The notes beneath the pieces were generated by a model. It did not search any database. It was not told the DNA's origin and worked only from the letters and a program-made list of their open reading frames with translations. The position numbers and the translations under genes were made by a program. DNA of 64,000 nt, taken from contig NZ_CP047027.1 of assembly GCF_009797025.1 (NCBI RefSeq), positions 310,001 to 374,000 of the forward strand, given 5' to 3'. Every line of letters begins with the position of its first letter. The stretch's first letter is position 1. This DNA comes from Cellulophaga sp. L1A9. Its GTDB lineage: Bacteria; Bacteroidota; Bacteroidia; Flavobacteriales; Flavobacteriaceae. Below, piece by piece: positions 45,226 to 53,767 of the stretch.

Positions 45226-45307
45226 TACAGATGGGGAGACTCGAACTCCCACACCTTACGGCACCAGATCCTAAGTGTGGCGTGTCTACCAATTCCACCA
45301 CACCAGC
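45226..45307 (-). tRNA. tRNA-Leu (anticodon TAG), with unusual stem mismatches
   Basis: Class II tRNA read on the minus strand: 5' acceptor GCTGGTG, D-arm GTGGAATTGGTAGACAC, anticodon loop CTTAGGA, a long variable arm and T-arm GGGAGTTCGAGTCTCCC. The anticodon stem has a C-C pair (CCACA / TCTGG), and the 3' acceptor CATCTGT pairs with GCTGGTG through two G-U pairs and one T-T mismatch. A good terminator follows at once, so it is probably transcribed. The variable-arm and loop features fit leucine; functionality is less sure. Confidence 0.8.
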
Positions 45308-45745
45308 ATTTCAAAATTTTTTTCGACTTTTACTTGTCTAAGCCCTATTTCTATCTTCTTTTCGAGTTGCTCTATTTCATCCTTTAAGTTACCATCGTCG
45401 GTTAGATGCCGTCTAAGTAAAACAAAGACTCGCATTATAGAAATTAGCCTTGTCACTATTGAGAACGCTAGAAATCATTGCTACTCCTTGTTCCGTAAAA
45501 GTAAAAGGAGTAGTTGGACTAAATTTAACCTTCTCGGGTAGCTTATCACAATTTGTGATAAGCTCTTTCCAGACCTCTTTAGACAATTGAAACCTAAAGT
45601 CTTCCGGAAATCTCTTAAGGTTCCTTCTTACAGCTTGTCTTAACACCTTATTTTCCAATTTATTAAGGACCGATTAGTCAAAATAAAGAATTTCTTTGTT
45701 TTCTTGAATAGTGTGGATCTTAGATTTAATTATTGAAAATTCTAT
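45308..45745 (-). pseudogene. Relic of an ORF6N-domain (phage-type regulator) gene
   Basis: Three pieces in different frames align with ORF6N proteins: IIKSKIHTIQENKEILYFD (ending at a stop), then LENKVLRQAVRRNLKRFPED and FSPTTPFTFTEQGVAMISSV, and after a small deletion near 45440, IMRVFVLLRRHLTDDGNLKD and EIEQLEKKIEIG. ORF6N domains are found in phage and mobile-element antirepressor-like proteins. No single open frame remains. The relic runs into the 5' end of the tRNA-Leu gene and lies 50 bases from the integrase gene, so it is probably cargo of the same former element. Confidence 0.75.
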
Positions 45746-45797
45746 ATGTTGATTTTTAAAGGATAGTGTTCTAATAGGTTTTTTAAGTCAGTTGGCA

Positions 45798-47033
45798 TTA
45801 AGTCAGTTGGCATTCAATAGTATTAAAATGCTTCCTTAAGCGATGCATATCGTCACTCACCTTGCGCTCAATAACCTTTGCATAAATTTGAGTAGTAGCT
45901 ATCTTTGAATGTCCCAATAATTTTGAAACGGTTTCTATAGGCATCCCGTTACTTAGGGTGACCGTTGTGGCAAAAGTATGTCTAGCTATATGAAACGTGA
46001 GATTCTTTTCTATACCGCACACGTCTGCTATTTCCTTTAAATAAGAATTCAATTTCTGGTTCGATATTTTGGGAAATACCCTGCCTTGTAAAATCGCTTT
46101 TTGGTTATCCTTATACTTCTCTATGATATCCAAAGCTTTTGGCAATAAAGGAATATGAATAGGCTTCGTTGTTTTTTCTCGTTTATAATAAATCCATAGT
46201 TCCCCATCAATACGAATATTCTCCGCGCTAAGATTGATAGCATCGATATAACTCAAACTCGTATAGCAACTAAAGACAAACAAATCCCTTACTAGTTGCA
46301 ATCTAGGAATAGTGAAATTCTTTTTTTCTATTTCCTGAAGCTCTAATAGACTTAAAAAGCCACGTTCAGTCTTAATTCGTTTCGCCTTAAAATTAATGAA
46401 AGGGTCGCGTTCCATCCATCCCAATTTACGCGATAGGTTAATTAGTTTTCTAAAGCGTTCTATATGCTTCATAACTGTATTGTTTCCCATGCGCCTTTGA
46501 TTATCTTGGGGAATATAGCCTCTCAAAAACTTCTCAAACTTTATGATAAAGTCATAATCCAGTTCCCTCAACTGTATATCTGGACTCTTGTAAGCTTTTG
46601 AGAGAAACCTAGAAATATAGCGCTGTGTTGTAAAATAGTTCTTTTGAGTTCCCCATTTTAACTTGCCCTTCATATCCTCATTATGATAGCTAATGATGTC
46701 CAAGATCGAACGGTTAATTGCATCCAAACCAAGAAACCTTGCTTTAATCGACCGCGCAGTTATCTGTTTATGTTCTGACTTTAAGTCTTGATACGCTTGA
46801 AATAACTGATTATAAGTTTCGTCTAGATACGCATTAAGGATACGTGATTTTTGCCCGGTGCCCTTTGCCCTATTTCTGTCACTATCCCAGTCGGTTATTA
46901 AAACTTTGCGATTTAAACTGATGGCAGCCCTTTTTCCGTTTACGGTAATCCGTGCGTAAAGAGATGCCTCACTGTTCTTTGTTCTGGATAAGTTTACCCA
47001 AAACAGAATACTGAATGAAGAAGATGTTTTCAT
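45798..47033 (-). CDS. Tyrosine recombinase / integrase of Bacteroidota mobile-element type
   Basis: 411 residues: N-terminal arm-binding part (SILFWVNLSRTKNSEASLYA), SAM-like core-binding domain (YISRFLSKAYKSPDIQLREL) and catalytic domain with HIARHTFATT (H-x-x-R-H), LLGHSKIATTQIYAKV (His and the nucleophile Tyr). The first catalytic Arg of the family, normally in a GLR block, is Ser here (CYTSLSYIDAINL), as in the integrase of the conjugative transposon CTnDOT. The gene appears full length but no other genes of an integrative element remain, so it is an orphan. Confidence 0.9.
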   Translation of the reverse strand: MKTSSSFSILFWVNLSRTKNSEASLYARITVNGKRAAISLNRKVLITDWDSDRNRAKGTGQKSRILNAYLDETYNQLFQAYQDLKSEHKQITARSIKARFLGLDAINRSILDIISYHNEDMKGKLKWGTQKNYFTTQRYISRFLSKAYKSPDIQLRELDYDFIIKFEKFLRGYIPQDNQRRMGNNTVMKHIERFRKLINLSRKLGWMERDPFINFKAKRIKTERGFLSLLELQEIEKKNFTIPRLQLVRDLFVFSCYTSLSYIDAINLSAENIRIDGELWIYYKREKTTKPIHIPLLPKALDIIEKYKDNQKAILQGRVFPKISNQKLNSYLKEIADVCGIEKNLTFHIARHTFATTVTLSNGMPIETVSKLLGHSKIATTQIYAKVIERKVSDDMHRLRKHFNTIECQLT

Positions 47034-47124
47034 AATTTCGTCTTTTTGTTAACATTAAATGTTGTTATCAGACGAAAGTCAAATCACTTAAAGATACATT
47101 TATTTAGCCTACACAGAGGAATTT

Positions 47125-47176
47125 TAACAATTCGGTCAACACTTTTTAAAAAATTAATTTGTTAACCGAATTGTTG
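47125..47176. repeat. Long inverted repeat upstream of the integrase
   Basis: AACAATTCGGTCAACA and, inverted, TGTTAACCGAATTGTT form 17-base arms with one mismatch around an 18-base AT-rich centre. It lies between the integrase start (47033) and tRNA-Pro. It is a candidate integrase-binding or att site, or an operator. Confidence 0.5.
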
Positions 47177-47224
47177 ACATGTTCTTTGGATATAATTGTT
47201 TTTTTTTGATATCCCTAAAAACAT

Positions 47225-47258
47225 AAAAACCTGTTAATCATAAGATTAACAGGTTTTT
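47225..47258 (-). terminator. Strong terminator after tRNA-Pro
   Basis: AAAAACCTGTTAATC - ATAA - GATTAACAGGTTTTT: perfect 15-bp arms with A and T tails, therefore usable in both directions. It lies 25 bases downstream of the tRNA-Pro 3' end. Confidence 0.85.
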
Positions 47259-47282
47259 AGTATAGATTGATATCTAATTTCG

Positions 47283-47356
47283 TCGGGATGACAGGATTTG
47301 AACCTGCGACCACACGACCCCCAGCCGTGTACGCTACCGGACTGCGCTACATCCCG
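47283..47356 (-). tRNA. tRNA-Pro (anticodon GGG)
   Basis: 74 bases on the minus strand. Acceptor CGGGATG / CATCCCG, TA at 8-9, D-arm GCGCAGTCCGGTAGCGT, anticodon arm CACGG-CTGGGGG-TCGTG (anticodon GGG), T-arm CAGGTTCAAATCCTG. All stems pair. It ends the accessory segment and is followed by its own terminator. Confidence 0.95.
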
Positions 47357-47515
47357 ATTAAATTAAGCTTCAAATATATACAATACTACCGCTAAAAAAA
47401 AAGATTTTACCCAATGAATCCTTCAGTAATTGAATATAAAAAATCCCTCTCATAAAGTATTTAAAATTGAAGGTTTAGCAGATAAAAGCTATCTTAGAAG
47501 CTTAAAGTATTCAAC

Positions 47516-48154
47516 GTGAAATTTTTAATCTTATTTTTAGTTCCCCTTTACTGCTTAGCACAACCGAATGAATTTTTCAAGGATGAAGTATCTTCAATTA
47601 CCAGAAAATACGATTCTTTATGGGATTCCTCTAAAGAAACGATAGTATTTACAGGGAGTTCTAGTGTTCGGATGTGGAAATCCTTAAATCAATATTTCCC
47701 TGAACATCAAATCCTAAACACAGGGTTTGGAGGATCTCAAACTATTGATTTATTAGGATACACAGAAGAGCTTATTTTAATGTATCAACCAAAAAAAGTA
47801 TTTATCTACGAAGGAGATAATGATATTTCGTCTAAAAAAAGGCATAAAGAAATTCTTCATACTTTTTCTAAAGTAATTCAAAAAATAAAAAAGAATGATA
47901 GCACCACAAAAGTGGTTATTATATCGGCTAAACCAAGTATCTCTAGGTGGAAACACAAAGGAAAATACAAACGTTTAAACAGAAAACTAAAACGCTTTTG
48001 TGAAGGAAATGACAACCTAGAATTTGCGAACGTATGGGATATTATGCTCGATAGAAAAAAAATAAAATCGGATCTTTTTATAAGTGATGGCTTACATATG
48101 AATGAAAAAGGATATCAACTTTGGCATTCTATTATTAAAGATTACATTGATTAA
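47516..48154 (+). CDS. SGNH/GDSL-type esterase, secreted
   Basis: 212 residues from a GTG start with signal peptide MKFLILFLVPLYCLA. SGNH blocks: IVFTGSSSVRMW (nucleophile Ser), LNTGFGGSQTIDLL (Gly block), IYEGDNDISS (Asn block) and SDGLHMNEKGY (Asp/His pair). These are hydrolases of acyl esters, often of glycans or lipids. It is the first gene of a plus-strand operon with a GH20 enzyme (18-bp gap) and a lactonase-like protein, which points to deacylation of the GH20 substrate. Substrate unknown. Confidence 0.85.
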   Translation: MKFLILFLVPLYCLAQPNEFFKDEVSSITRKYDSLWDSSKETIVFTGSSSVRMWKSLNQYFPEHQILNTGFGGSQTIDLLGYTEELILMYQPKKVFIYEGDNDISSKKRHKEILHTFSKVIQKIKKNDSTTKVVIISAKPSISRWKHKGKYKRLNRKLKRFCEGNDNLEFANVWDIMLDRKKIKSDLFISDGLHMNEKGYQLWHSIIKDYID

Positions 48155-48172
48155 CACGCTAGTTTTGTATCT

Positions 48173-49789
48173 ATGAAAAAAAAGATTTTTGCTTTAAAAA
48201 TAGCTTTATTCGCTTTAGCGATAGTTTCCGTTTCATGTGCCGAAAAAAAGAAGAAAGTTGTGCTCGTATTTCCTGAAACAAACTTAGCTGCAGAAAATAT
48301 TATTCCGAAGCCTTCTAAAGTTATTGCTACAAATTCTGCCTTTGGTTTGGATCAAAACACGATAATTTACACTTCGCAAGCATTTAATGGATATACTGAA
48401 GTAGGAAAATTTCTATCTGACAAGATTGAAGAAGTTACTGCATTAAAAGTTCCTGTAAATACGACAGAGCGAGAAACTGCAGATCGTATTATTTACATCA
48501 ATCAATCTGACAGTCTGGAGCTAGAAACAAAAGAATCCTATCAGTTATACATTTCAAAAGATTCTATCATCATCAATTCTAAGACTGCTGAAGGCGCTTT
48601 TAGAGGAGTACAGACACTAAGACAGATTATCCCAGAAAAAAGCAATGACACCATCACAGATCACGCTATGTGGCTAATTCCAACTGGAAAGATAATAGAC
48701 AGTCCTAATTTTGAATACCGAGGTGCCATGCTAGATGTTGCTAGACATTTTTTTAGCGTTACCGATGTAAAAAAATATATAGACCTATTGGCCTACTATA
48801 AAATTAACAAATTACACCTACACCTTACCGATGATCAAGGGTGGCGTATTGAAATAAAATCTTGGCCAAAATTGACTACTGTTTCTGGTGCCACAGAAGT
48901 AGGTGGTGGTAAAGGAGGCTTTTACACGCAAGAGGACTATAGTGACATTGTTGCTTATGCCTCTAAACACCACATGACTATTATTCCTGAAGTAGATATG
49001 CCGGGGCATACCAATGCAGCTTCTGTTGCCTATCCAATTCTTAATGGAAATGGAAAAACAATGAAACCTTATACGGGAACACATGTTGGCTTTAGTACGT
49101 TTGACGCGCATAAGGATACCGTTTACGCCTTTATTGATGATGTTGTTCGCGAAATAGCAGCACTTTCACCTGGACCTTATTTTCATATAGGAGGAGATGA
49201 AAGCCATGTAACAAAGAAGAATGATTATATTTATTTTGTAAATCGTGTAGAAAAAATTGTTCAAAAACATGGGAAGCAAATGATTGGTTGGGATGAAATT
49301 ATGCAAGCGGATGTAAATAGCACAAGTATTGCGCAACATTGGAATACAAAGAAAAATGCACTTGACGCAGCTGTAAGAGGATCAAAAATAATTATGTCTC
49401 CAGCTACTAAATCCTATTTAGATATGAAATATGATGACGCGTCTATTCACGGGTTAGACTGGGCTGCACTCATTCCTGTTGATACTGCTTACAACTGGTC
49501 TCCTACCACCTATATTGAAGAACTAAAAAAAGAAAATATTTTAGGAATAGAAGCACCACTTTGGTCTGAAACAATATCTAACATGTCTGAACTAGAATAC
49601 TTGGCATTTCCAAGAATTATAGGATACGCAGAACTTGGCTGGTCTACCGATGAGAATAGAAATTGGGAAGATTTTAAAACTAGATTAGCCAACCAAACGC
49701 CTTATCTAAACAGAATGAAAGTAAATTACTATCCGTCTGCATTGATTGATTGGAAGACAGCTCCTTCAAAAACCATTCTAAAAAACTAA
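48173..49789 (+). CDS. GH20 beta-N-acetylhexosaminidase, lipoprotein
   Basis: 538 residues, lipobox VSVSC. GH20b domain (LSDKIEEVTALKVPV, YQLYISKDSIIINS, GAFRGVQTLRQII) and barrel (RGAMLDVARHFFSV, LHLHLTDDQGWRIEIKSWPK, IPEVDMPGHTNAA). The catalytic pair D342-E343 lies in FHIGGDESHV. It removes terminal GlcNAc or GalNAc from glycans in the periplasm or at the outer membrane surface. Length is normal. Encoded between the SGNH hydrolase and the lactonase-like protein with short gaps. Confidence 0.95.
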   Translation: MKKKIFALKIALFALAIVSVSCAEKKKKVVLVFPETNLAAENIIPKPSKVIATNSAFGLDQNTIIYTSQAFNGYTEVGKFLSDKIEEVTALKVPVNTTERETADRIIYINQSDSLELETKESYQLYISKDSIIINSKTAEGAFRGVQTLRQIIPEKSNDTITDHAMWLIPTGKIIDSPNFEYRGAMLDVARHFFSVTDVKKYIDLLAYYKINKLHLHLTDDQGWRIEIKSWPKLTTVSGATEVGGGKGGFYTQEDYSDIVAYASKHHMTIIPEVDMPGHTNAASVAYPILNGNGKTMKPYTGTHVGFSTFDAHKDTVYAFIDDVVREIAALSPGPYFHIGGDESHVTKKNDYIYFVNRVEKIVQKHGKQMIGWDEIMQADVNSTSIAQHWNTKKNALDAAVRGSKIIMSPATKSYLDMKYDDASIHGLDWAALIPVDTAYNWSPTTYIEELKKENILGIEAPLWSETISNMSELEYLAFPRIIGYAELGWSTDENRNWEDFKTRLANQTPYLNRMKVNYYPSALIDWKTAPSKTILKN

Positions 49790-49816
49790 ATAACGGCACA
49801 ACCACAAACCAACTCA

Positions 49817-50944
49817 ATGAAGTATTCTATCCTTTTTTTAGTATTAATTATGCTTACAAACTGTAAAACGGAAATAAAACCTGTAAAAGAAGCTCCTGAG
49901 AATAATGAAGAACCGGTATCTTCTTTTTACGTGGGCACCTATACCGATAAAGAAAGTAAAGGTATTTATAAATATAGCTTAACATCTGAAGGAAAATTAA
50001 ATAAAATTGGATTAGCAGCAGAAGCTAAAAATCCATCGTTCTTAGCTTTTAGTCCTGACAAAAAATTTCTTTTAGTCGTAAATGAAGTGGAAGAAAAAAA
50101 CATGGGTTTTGTAAGTTCTTATCAAATTGAGAAAGATACTTTACTTTTCAAGAACATGAGTTCTTCGGGTGGCGCACATCCTTGTCATATCAACATTAAT
50201 AATGATGGATATGTTTTAGCTGCAAATTACAGCGGTGGCTCTGTGGGCCTATTAAAAATTGATTCTTCGGGGAATTTATCAAACCTATTAGATCTCCAAC
50301 AACATACAGGAAAAGGCACTACAGAAAGGCAAGAAGCACCACACGCACATTCCTCTTGGTTTGTCAACGATATTATAATTTCAGCAGATCTAGGAACTAA
50401 TGAGCTTTGGTTCTCAACCATTAATACAACAACAAATACACTAGATACGATACCCCCATTTAGGTTGCCAATGGCAGAAGGTGCAGGACCAAGACATTTG
50501 GCATTTCACCCAAACAAAAACGTTCTATATGTTTTAAATGAGCTAGACAATACAATTACTAGCGTTACAAAAACAGCAGAGGGCAACTATCAAAAAAAGC
50601 AAACCATTTCTTCTATTCCAGATGATTTTAAAGAGCCTACTAAAAGTGCAGACATTCATATCTCTAAGGATGGGAAATTCATTTACGCTACAAACCGAGG
50701 CCATAATAGTATCGCCATTTTAAGTGTAAATGAGGATAATGGCGATTTAAATTTAGTAGGATACGAATCTTGTCGAGGTAAAAATCCACGAAATTTCTCG
50801 CTGTCTCCGGATAATGATTTTCTAGTAGTAGCAAATCAAGATACAAACAATTTAGTTTCCTACAAGAGAAATACTGAAACAGGATTATTAACGTTCGTTG
50901 CTGAAATAGAAGCTCCTACTCCCGTTTGTATTGCTTTTCAATAA
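49817..50944 (+). CDS. Lactonase-family (Pgl/YbhE-like) beta-propeller lipoprotein
   Basis: 375 residues, lipoprotein signal LIMLTNC. Seven-bladed propeller of the 6-phosphogluconolactonase (lactonase) family: FYVGTYTDKESKGIYKYSL, NPSFLAFSPDKKFLLVVNEV, SSGGAHPCHININNDGYVLA, GAGPRHLAFHPNKNVLYVLN, ADIHISKDGKFIYATNRGHN. Cytoplasmic Pgl hydrolyses 6-phosphogluconolactone, but this copy carries an export signal, so a non-phosphorylated sugar lactone is a more likely substrate. Operon position after GH20 suggests work on extracytoplasmic sugars. Its stop directly abuts the stop of the convergent response regulator. Confidence 0.85.
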   Translation: MKYSILFLVLIMLTNCKTEIKPVKEAPENNEEPVSSFYVGTYTDKESKGIYKYSLTSEGKLNKIGLAAEAKNPSFLAFSPDKKFLLVVNEVEEKNMGFVSSYQIEKDTLLFKNMSSSGGAHPCHININNDGYVLAANYSGGSVGLLKIDSSGNLSNLLDLQQHTGKGTTERQEAPHAHSSWFVNDIIISADLGTNELWFSTINTTTNTLDTIPPFRLPMAEGAGPRHLAFHPNKNVLYVLNELDNTITSVTKTAEGNYQKKQTISSIPDDFKEPTKSADIHISKDGKFIYATNRGHNSIAILSVNEDNGDLNLVGYESCRGKNPRNFSLSPDNDFLVVANQDTNNLVSYKRNTETGLLTFVAEIEAPTPVCIAFQ

Positions 50945-51343
50945 TTACGTCAAGCTTTTATTCATCGTTAATAGAATGTTCTGAATGTTTTCATAACTCA
51001 ATGGTTTTTCTAGATAAGCTATTACATTTTTGTATTTCGCAGCTTTTTCCTTATCTGCCAGCCTACCAGAAGAGGTTAACATGGCTATAGGAATATCCTG
51101 ATAAATACTTTTTATAGATAACTCTTCTAAAAACTCGAAGCCATCCATGACCGGCATATTTACGTCTAGAATTATTAAACTTGGTGTATTATCTTTAAGA
51201 TAATCCAAAGCTAATTGTCCGTCTATTACCGCTTCTATATTCTCAAAACCTTGATTTTTTAACTTTGTGGTTGTAATGTAATTGGTAATTTCATCATCAT
51301 CTACCAATAGTATTTTAAAATTGCTACTAGAATTATTTTTCAT
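50945..51343 (-). CDS. Single-domain response regulator (CheY-like)
   Basis: 132 residues consisting only of a receiver domain: acidic pocket ILLVDDDEIT, phospho-acceptor D60 in LIILDVNMPVMDG, T90 in AMLTSSG and K113 in YLEKPLS. There is no output domain, so it must act by protein contact or in a phosphorelay. Its start overlaps the stop of the histidine kinase gene by one base (TAATG), showing translational coupling and partnership. Confidence 0.93.
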   Translation of the reverse strand: MKNNSSSNFKILLVDDDEITNYITTTKLKNQGFENIEAVIDGQLALDYLKDNTPSLIILDVNMPVMDGFEFLEELSIKSIYQDIPIAMLTSSGRLADKEKAAKYKNVIAYLEKPLSYENIQNILLTMNKSLT

Positions 51344-52434
51344 TAAAATATAATTTTAAATTGTGTTCCTTTATTTAATTCACTTTTAGTGGTAATCTCA
51401 CCCCCATTATTAGTGATAATAGAATTGGTTATATAAAGTCCTACCCCAAGACCCTCAACATGGGAATGCATGCGTTTAAAAAGTCCGAATATTTTTTCTG
51501 GGTCGGTATCTTTATCAAACCCAATTCCGTTGTCTTTAATTGTTAGTACTGTTTTACCGTCTATAATGCTCGTTTTGATAATTATAACTGGTTTTCTATT
51601 TGGGTTTCTGTATTTAATGGAATTAGAAATCAAGTTTTGCAAAATACTTTCTATTTGTTTTAAATTATAAATTATGGATGGTGCGCGTACAAAATCTTCT
51701 TTTATAATAGTTCTACTTTGTACTATCTCTTCCGAATTGTCAACCTTTACTTTGCCTATAATACTGGAAAAATTAACAACTTCCTTTTTATCTTCCATAT
51801 TAGTTTTTAAAGCTATTACGGAGTTTAAAGCTCTTAACTTATTGCACATTTGCATTGCTACTTCTTGTACTTTCTCAAAAACAGGTAAACCTTCTTGTGA
51901 AATTGCATTTTCGCTTTGCAACATATCTAATAAACTATGTATATTAGTAAGTGGTGATCTTAAATCATGCGCTGCTACATAAGAAAACTCCTCTAATTCC
52001 TGATTTTTACGTTTTAGGTTATCGTTTACCGTCTGTAAATTAAGTTTTGTAGCCTTTAATTGATCAATGTTGCTGGTTAAGCTTGTAACATCTAGGGTAC
52101 TCATTCCAAGATAATCGCCTATTTTAAAAGCTTTGATCATAAATTTCAACATTCCTTTGTCAGTGTGAAACGTTAATTCATCAAACCCCATAGCTTCACC
52201 TGTAAGCAAAACATCTTTATACATTTGATACCGCTCTGTATCCTTTAAATATGGAAAAAAATCTAATAAATTTCTACCTATAAAATCTTCTCTTTTTATT
52301 TTAATTGCCTTTAGACCGGCTTCGTTGACATCAACAAAATTTAAATCTTTGTTTAAAATAACAAATGGTGAGTATGCCATGTTAAAAAAAGCGCTTCTTA
52401 TTTCCTTATTATATTCTCCTTCTATTGCTACCAT
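51343..52434 (-). CDS. PAS-domain sensor histidine kinase
   Basis: 363 residues without a signal peptide or membrane segment, so cytoplasmic. PAS domain at about 12-118 (SPFVILNKDLNFVDVNEAGL, FIGRNLLDFFPYL), a short coiled coil, HisKA with H156 in YVAAHDLRSPLTN, and an HATPase domain from about 250 (ILQNLISNSIKYRN, IKDNGIGFDKDT, GLGVGLYITNSII). It presumably senses a soluble intracellular cue and phosphorylates the response regulator encoded directly downstream. The signal is unknown. Confidence 0.93.
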   Translation of the reverse strand: MVAIEGEYNKEIRSAFFNMAYSPFVILNKDLNFVDVNEAGLKAIKIKREDFIGRNLLDFFPYLKDTERYQMYKDVLLTGEAMGFDELTFHTDKGMLKFMIKAFKIGDYLGMSTLDVTSLTSNIDQLKATKLNLQTVNDNLKRKNQELEEFSYVAAHDLRSPLTNIHSLLDMLQSENAISQEGLPVFEKVQEVAMQMCNKLRALNSVIALKTNMEDKKEVVNFSSIIGKVKVDNSEEIVQSRTIIKEDFVRAPSIIYNLKQIESILQNLISNSIKYRNPNRKPVIIIKTSIIDGKTVLTIKDNGIGFDKDTDPEKIFGLFKRMHSHVEGLGVGLYITNSIITNNGGEITTKSELNKGTQFKIIF

Positions 52435-52613
52435 GACATTTCTTTTTGATTTAGGCTAAATCAATATTATGGTTCAAATTTGATGTTTTAAAACGAAAAT
52501 TTAAGAGCAGTATCTTTAACTGCTTTTTATCTATAGGTGAATGAACATAAACTGTCGATGAAGGAAATATAAACTACAATTTTCTTAAAAAAATCTAAGG
52601 CTATATAAACAAA

Positions 52614-52651
52614 AAAGGCAAAAAATATGAAAACTCATATTTTTTGCCTTT
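52614..52651 (-). terminator. Terminator after the DUF5606 gene
   Basis: AAAGGCAAAAAATATGA and its exact complement, 17-bp arms around the loop AAAC, with a T run on the minus-strand 3' side. It lies 37 bases past the DUF5606 stop. Confidence 0.85.
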
Positions 52652-52687
52652 CTCAAATATCTGATACTAAGGAGTGTAAATCTAGAT

Positions 52688-53116
52688 TTACTCTTCTTCT
52701 TTTACTTCTTCTTTAGTTTCTTCTTTTGCTTCAAAATCTGCTATTCCTTGCTCTTGAAGCATATTATACCATTGAATAACTTTCTTAATGTCACTGGCAT
52801 ATACTCTATCTTCATCATAATTAGGAAGTATTTCAAAAAAGTACTCTTCTAATTTTAACTTATCATCTTTGTGAGAAACCGGAGTTTTCTCCCCATTTTC
52901 TTTTTCTTGAATTTTTCTGAACACTTCTCGAAGCGGAATTTCTGCATCTAGTGTGTAAATCGCGATTTCCGAAAGAACACTTACATTGTTCTTAAAACCA
53001 ACGGTTATTTTTTTACCATCTAATAATGATTCTGCTACAAAACCAGCTCTAGTCTGTGTTAATAATTTAAACAAACCTGGTTTTCCTCCTATGGATAAAA
53101 TTTTATCTAAACTCAT
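52688..53116 (-). CDS. DUF5606 domain protein
   Basis: 142 residues of a conserved Bacteroidota protein family: MSLDKILSIGGKPGLFKLLT, TRAGFVAESLLDGKKITVGF, AIYTLDAEIPLREVFRKIQE and a highly acidic tail of Glu and Lys. The function of the family is not known; the N-terminal fold has been compared with small beta-barrels. It is regularly found next to def and ruvX, as here (56-bp gap to def), and probably belongs to that housekeeping transcript. Confidence 0.88.
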   Translation of the reverse strand: MSLDKILSIGGKPGLFKLLTQTRAGFVAESLLDGKKITVGFKNNVSVLSEIAIYTLDAEIPLREVFRKIQEKENGEKTPVSHKDDKLKLEEYFFEILPNYDEDRVYASDIKKVIQWYNMLQEQGIADFEAKEETKEEVKEEE

Positions 53117-53172
53117 GTATTATTTTAATTTCTGGACAAATATTAAACTTTTACGCGTATAAAAAAACTAGA

Positions 53173-53763
53173 TTACCTACCTTTTTTCATATCTGGAAAA
53201 CGCATGCGATAATCTGCACTAATTTTTCCTTTTGAAATGTTACTCAATTTTCCTTTTAATAAACGCTTTTTTAGGCTCGATAGTTTATCTGTAAACAAAA
53301 TTCCTTCAATATGATCATATTCATGTTGAATTACTCTGGCCAATAAACCTCCGTAGCTCTCACTTTTTTCATTAAAATTTTCATCTAAATAGGTAATCTT
53401 AATGGTTTCTTTTCTATTCACATCTTCGCGAATATCAGGAATACTTAAACACCCTTCATTAAAGTTCCACTCTTCTCCTGTTTCTTCCTCTATCTTAGCA
53501 TTCACGAACACTTTCTTAAAGCCATCTAGTGCTTTTTGATCTTCTGGAGCTAAATCTTCATCCTCTGAAAATGGCGTTGTGTCTATAACAAATAAGCGAA
53601 TAGGCAAGCCAATTTGTGGTGCTGCCAAACCAACGCCACTTGCATTATACATGGTTTCCCACATATTTTCGACTAAGGTTTCTAGTTTAGGATAGTCCTT
53701 TGCTATATCAGTTCCTACTTTTCGTAAAACTGGATCTCCGTAAGCGATAATTGGTAATATCAT
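53173..53763 (-). CDS. def: Peptide deformylase
   Basis: 196 residues. The three deformylase motifs are GVGLAAPQIG (residues 43-52), EGCLSIP with metal ligand C105, and HEYDH with H147, E148 and H151. It removes the N-formyl group from nascent proteins at the ribosome exit, using a metal ion. A Bacteroidota-type insertion rich in acidic residues (FSEDEDLAPEDQKALDG) follows motif 1. Its start lies 4 bases after the ruvX stop. Confidence 0.97.
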   Translation of the reverse strand: MILPIIAYGDPVLRKVGTDIAKDYPKLETLVENMWETMYNASGVGLAAPQIGLPIRLFVIDTTPFSEDEDLAPEDQKALDGFKKVFVNAKIEEETGEEWNFNEGCLSIPDIREDVNRKETIKITYLDENFNEKSESYGGLLARVIQHEYDHIEGILFTDKLSSLKKRLLKGKLSNISKGKISADYRMRFPDMKKGR

Positions 53764-53767
53764 TTTA

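Noticed and set aside
45192..45307. Integration of the mobile element at the 3' end of tRNA-Leu
   Set aside because: The integrase lies on the 5' side of the tRNA, and a terminator follows the 3' end after 4 bases with no repeated tRNA fragment, so the usual tRNA-att arrangement is not supported.
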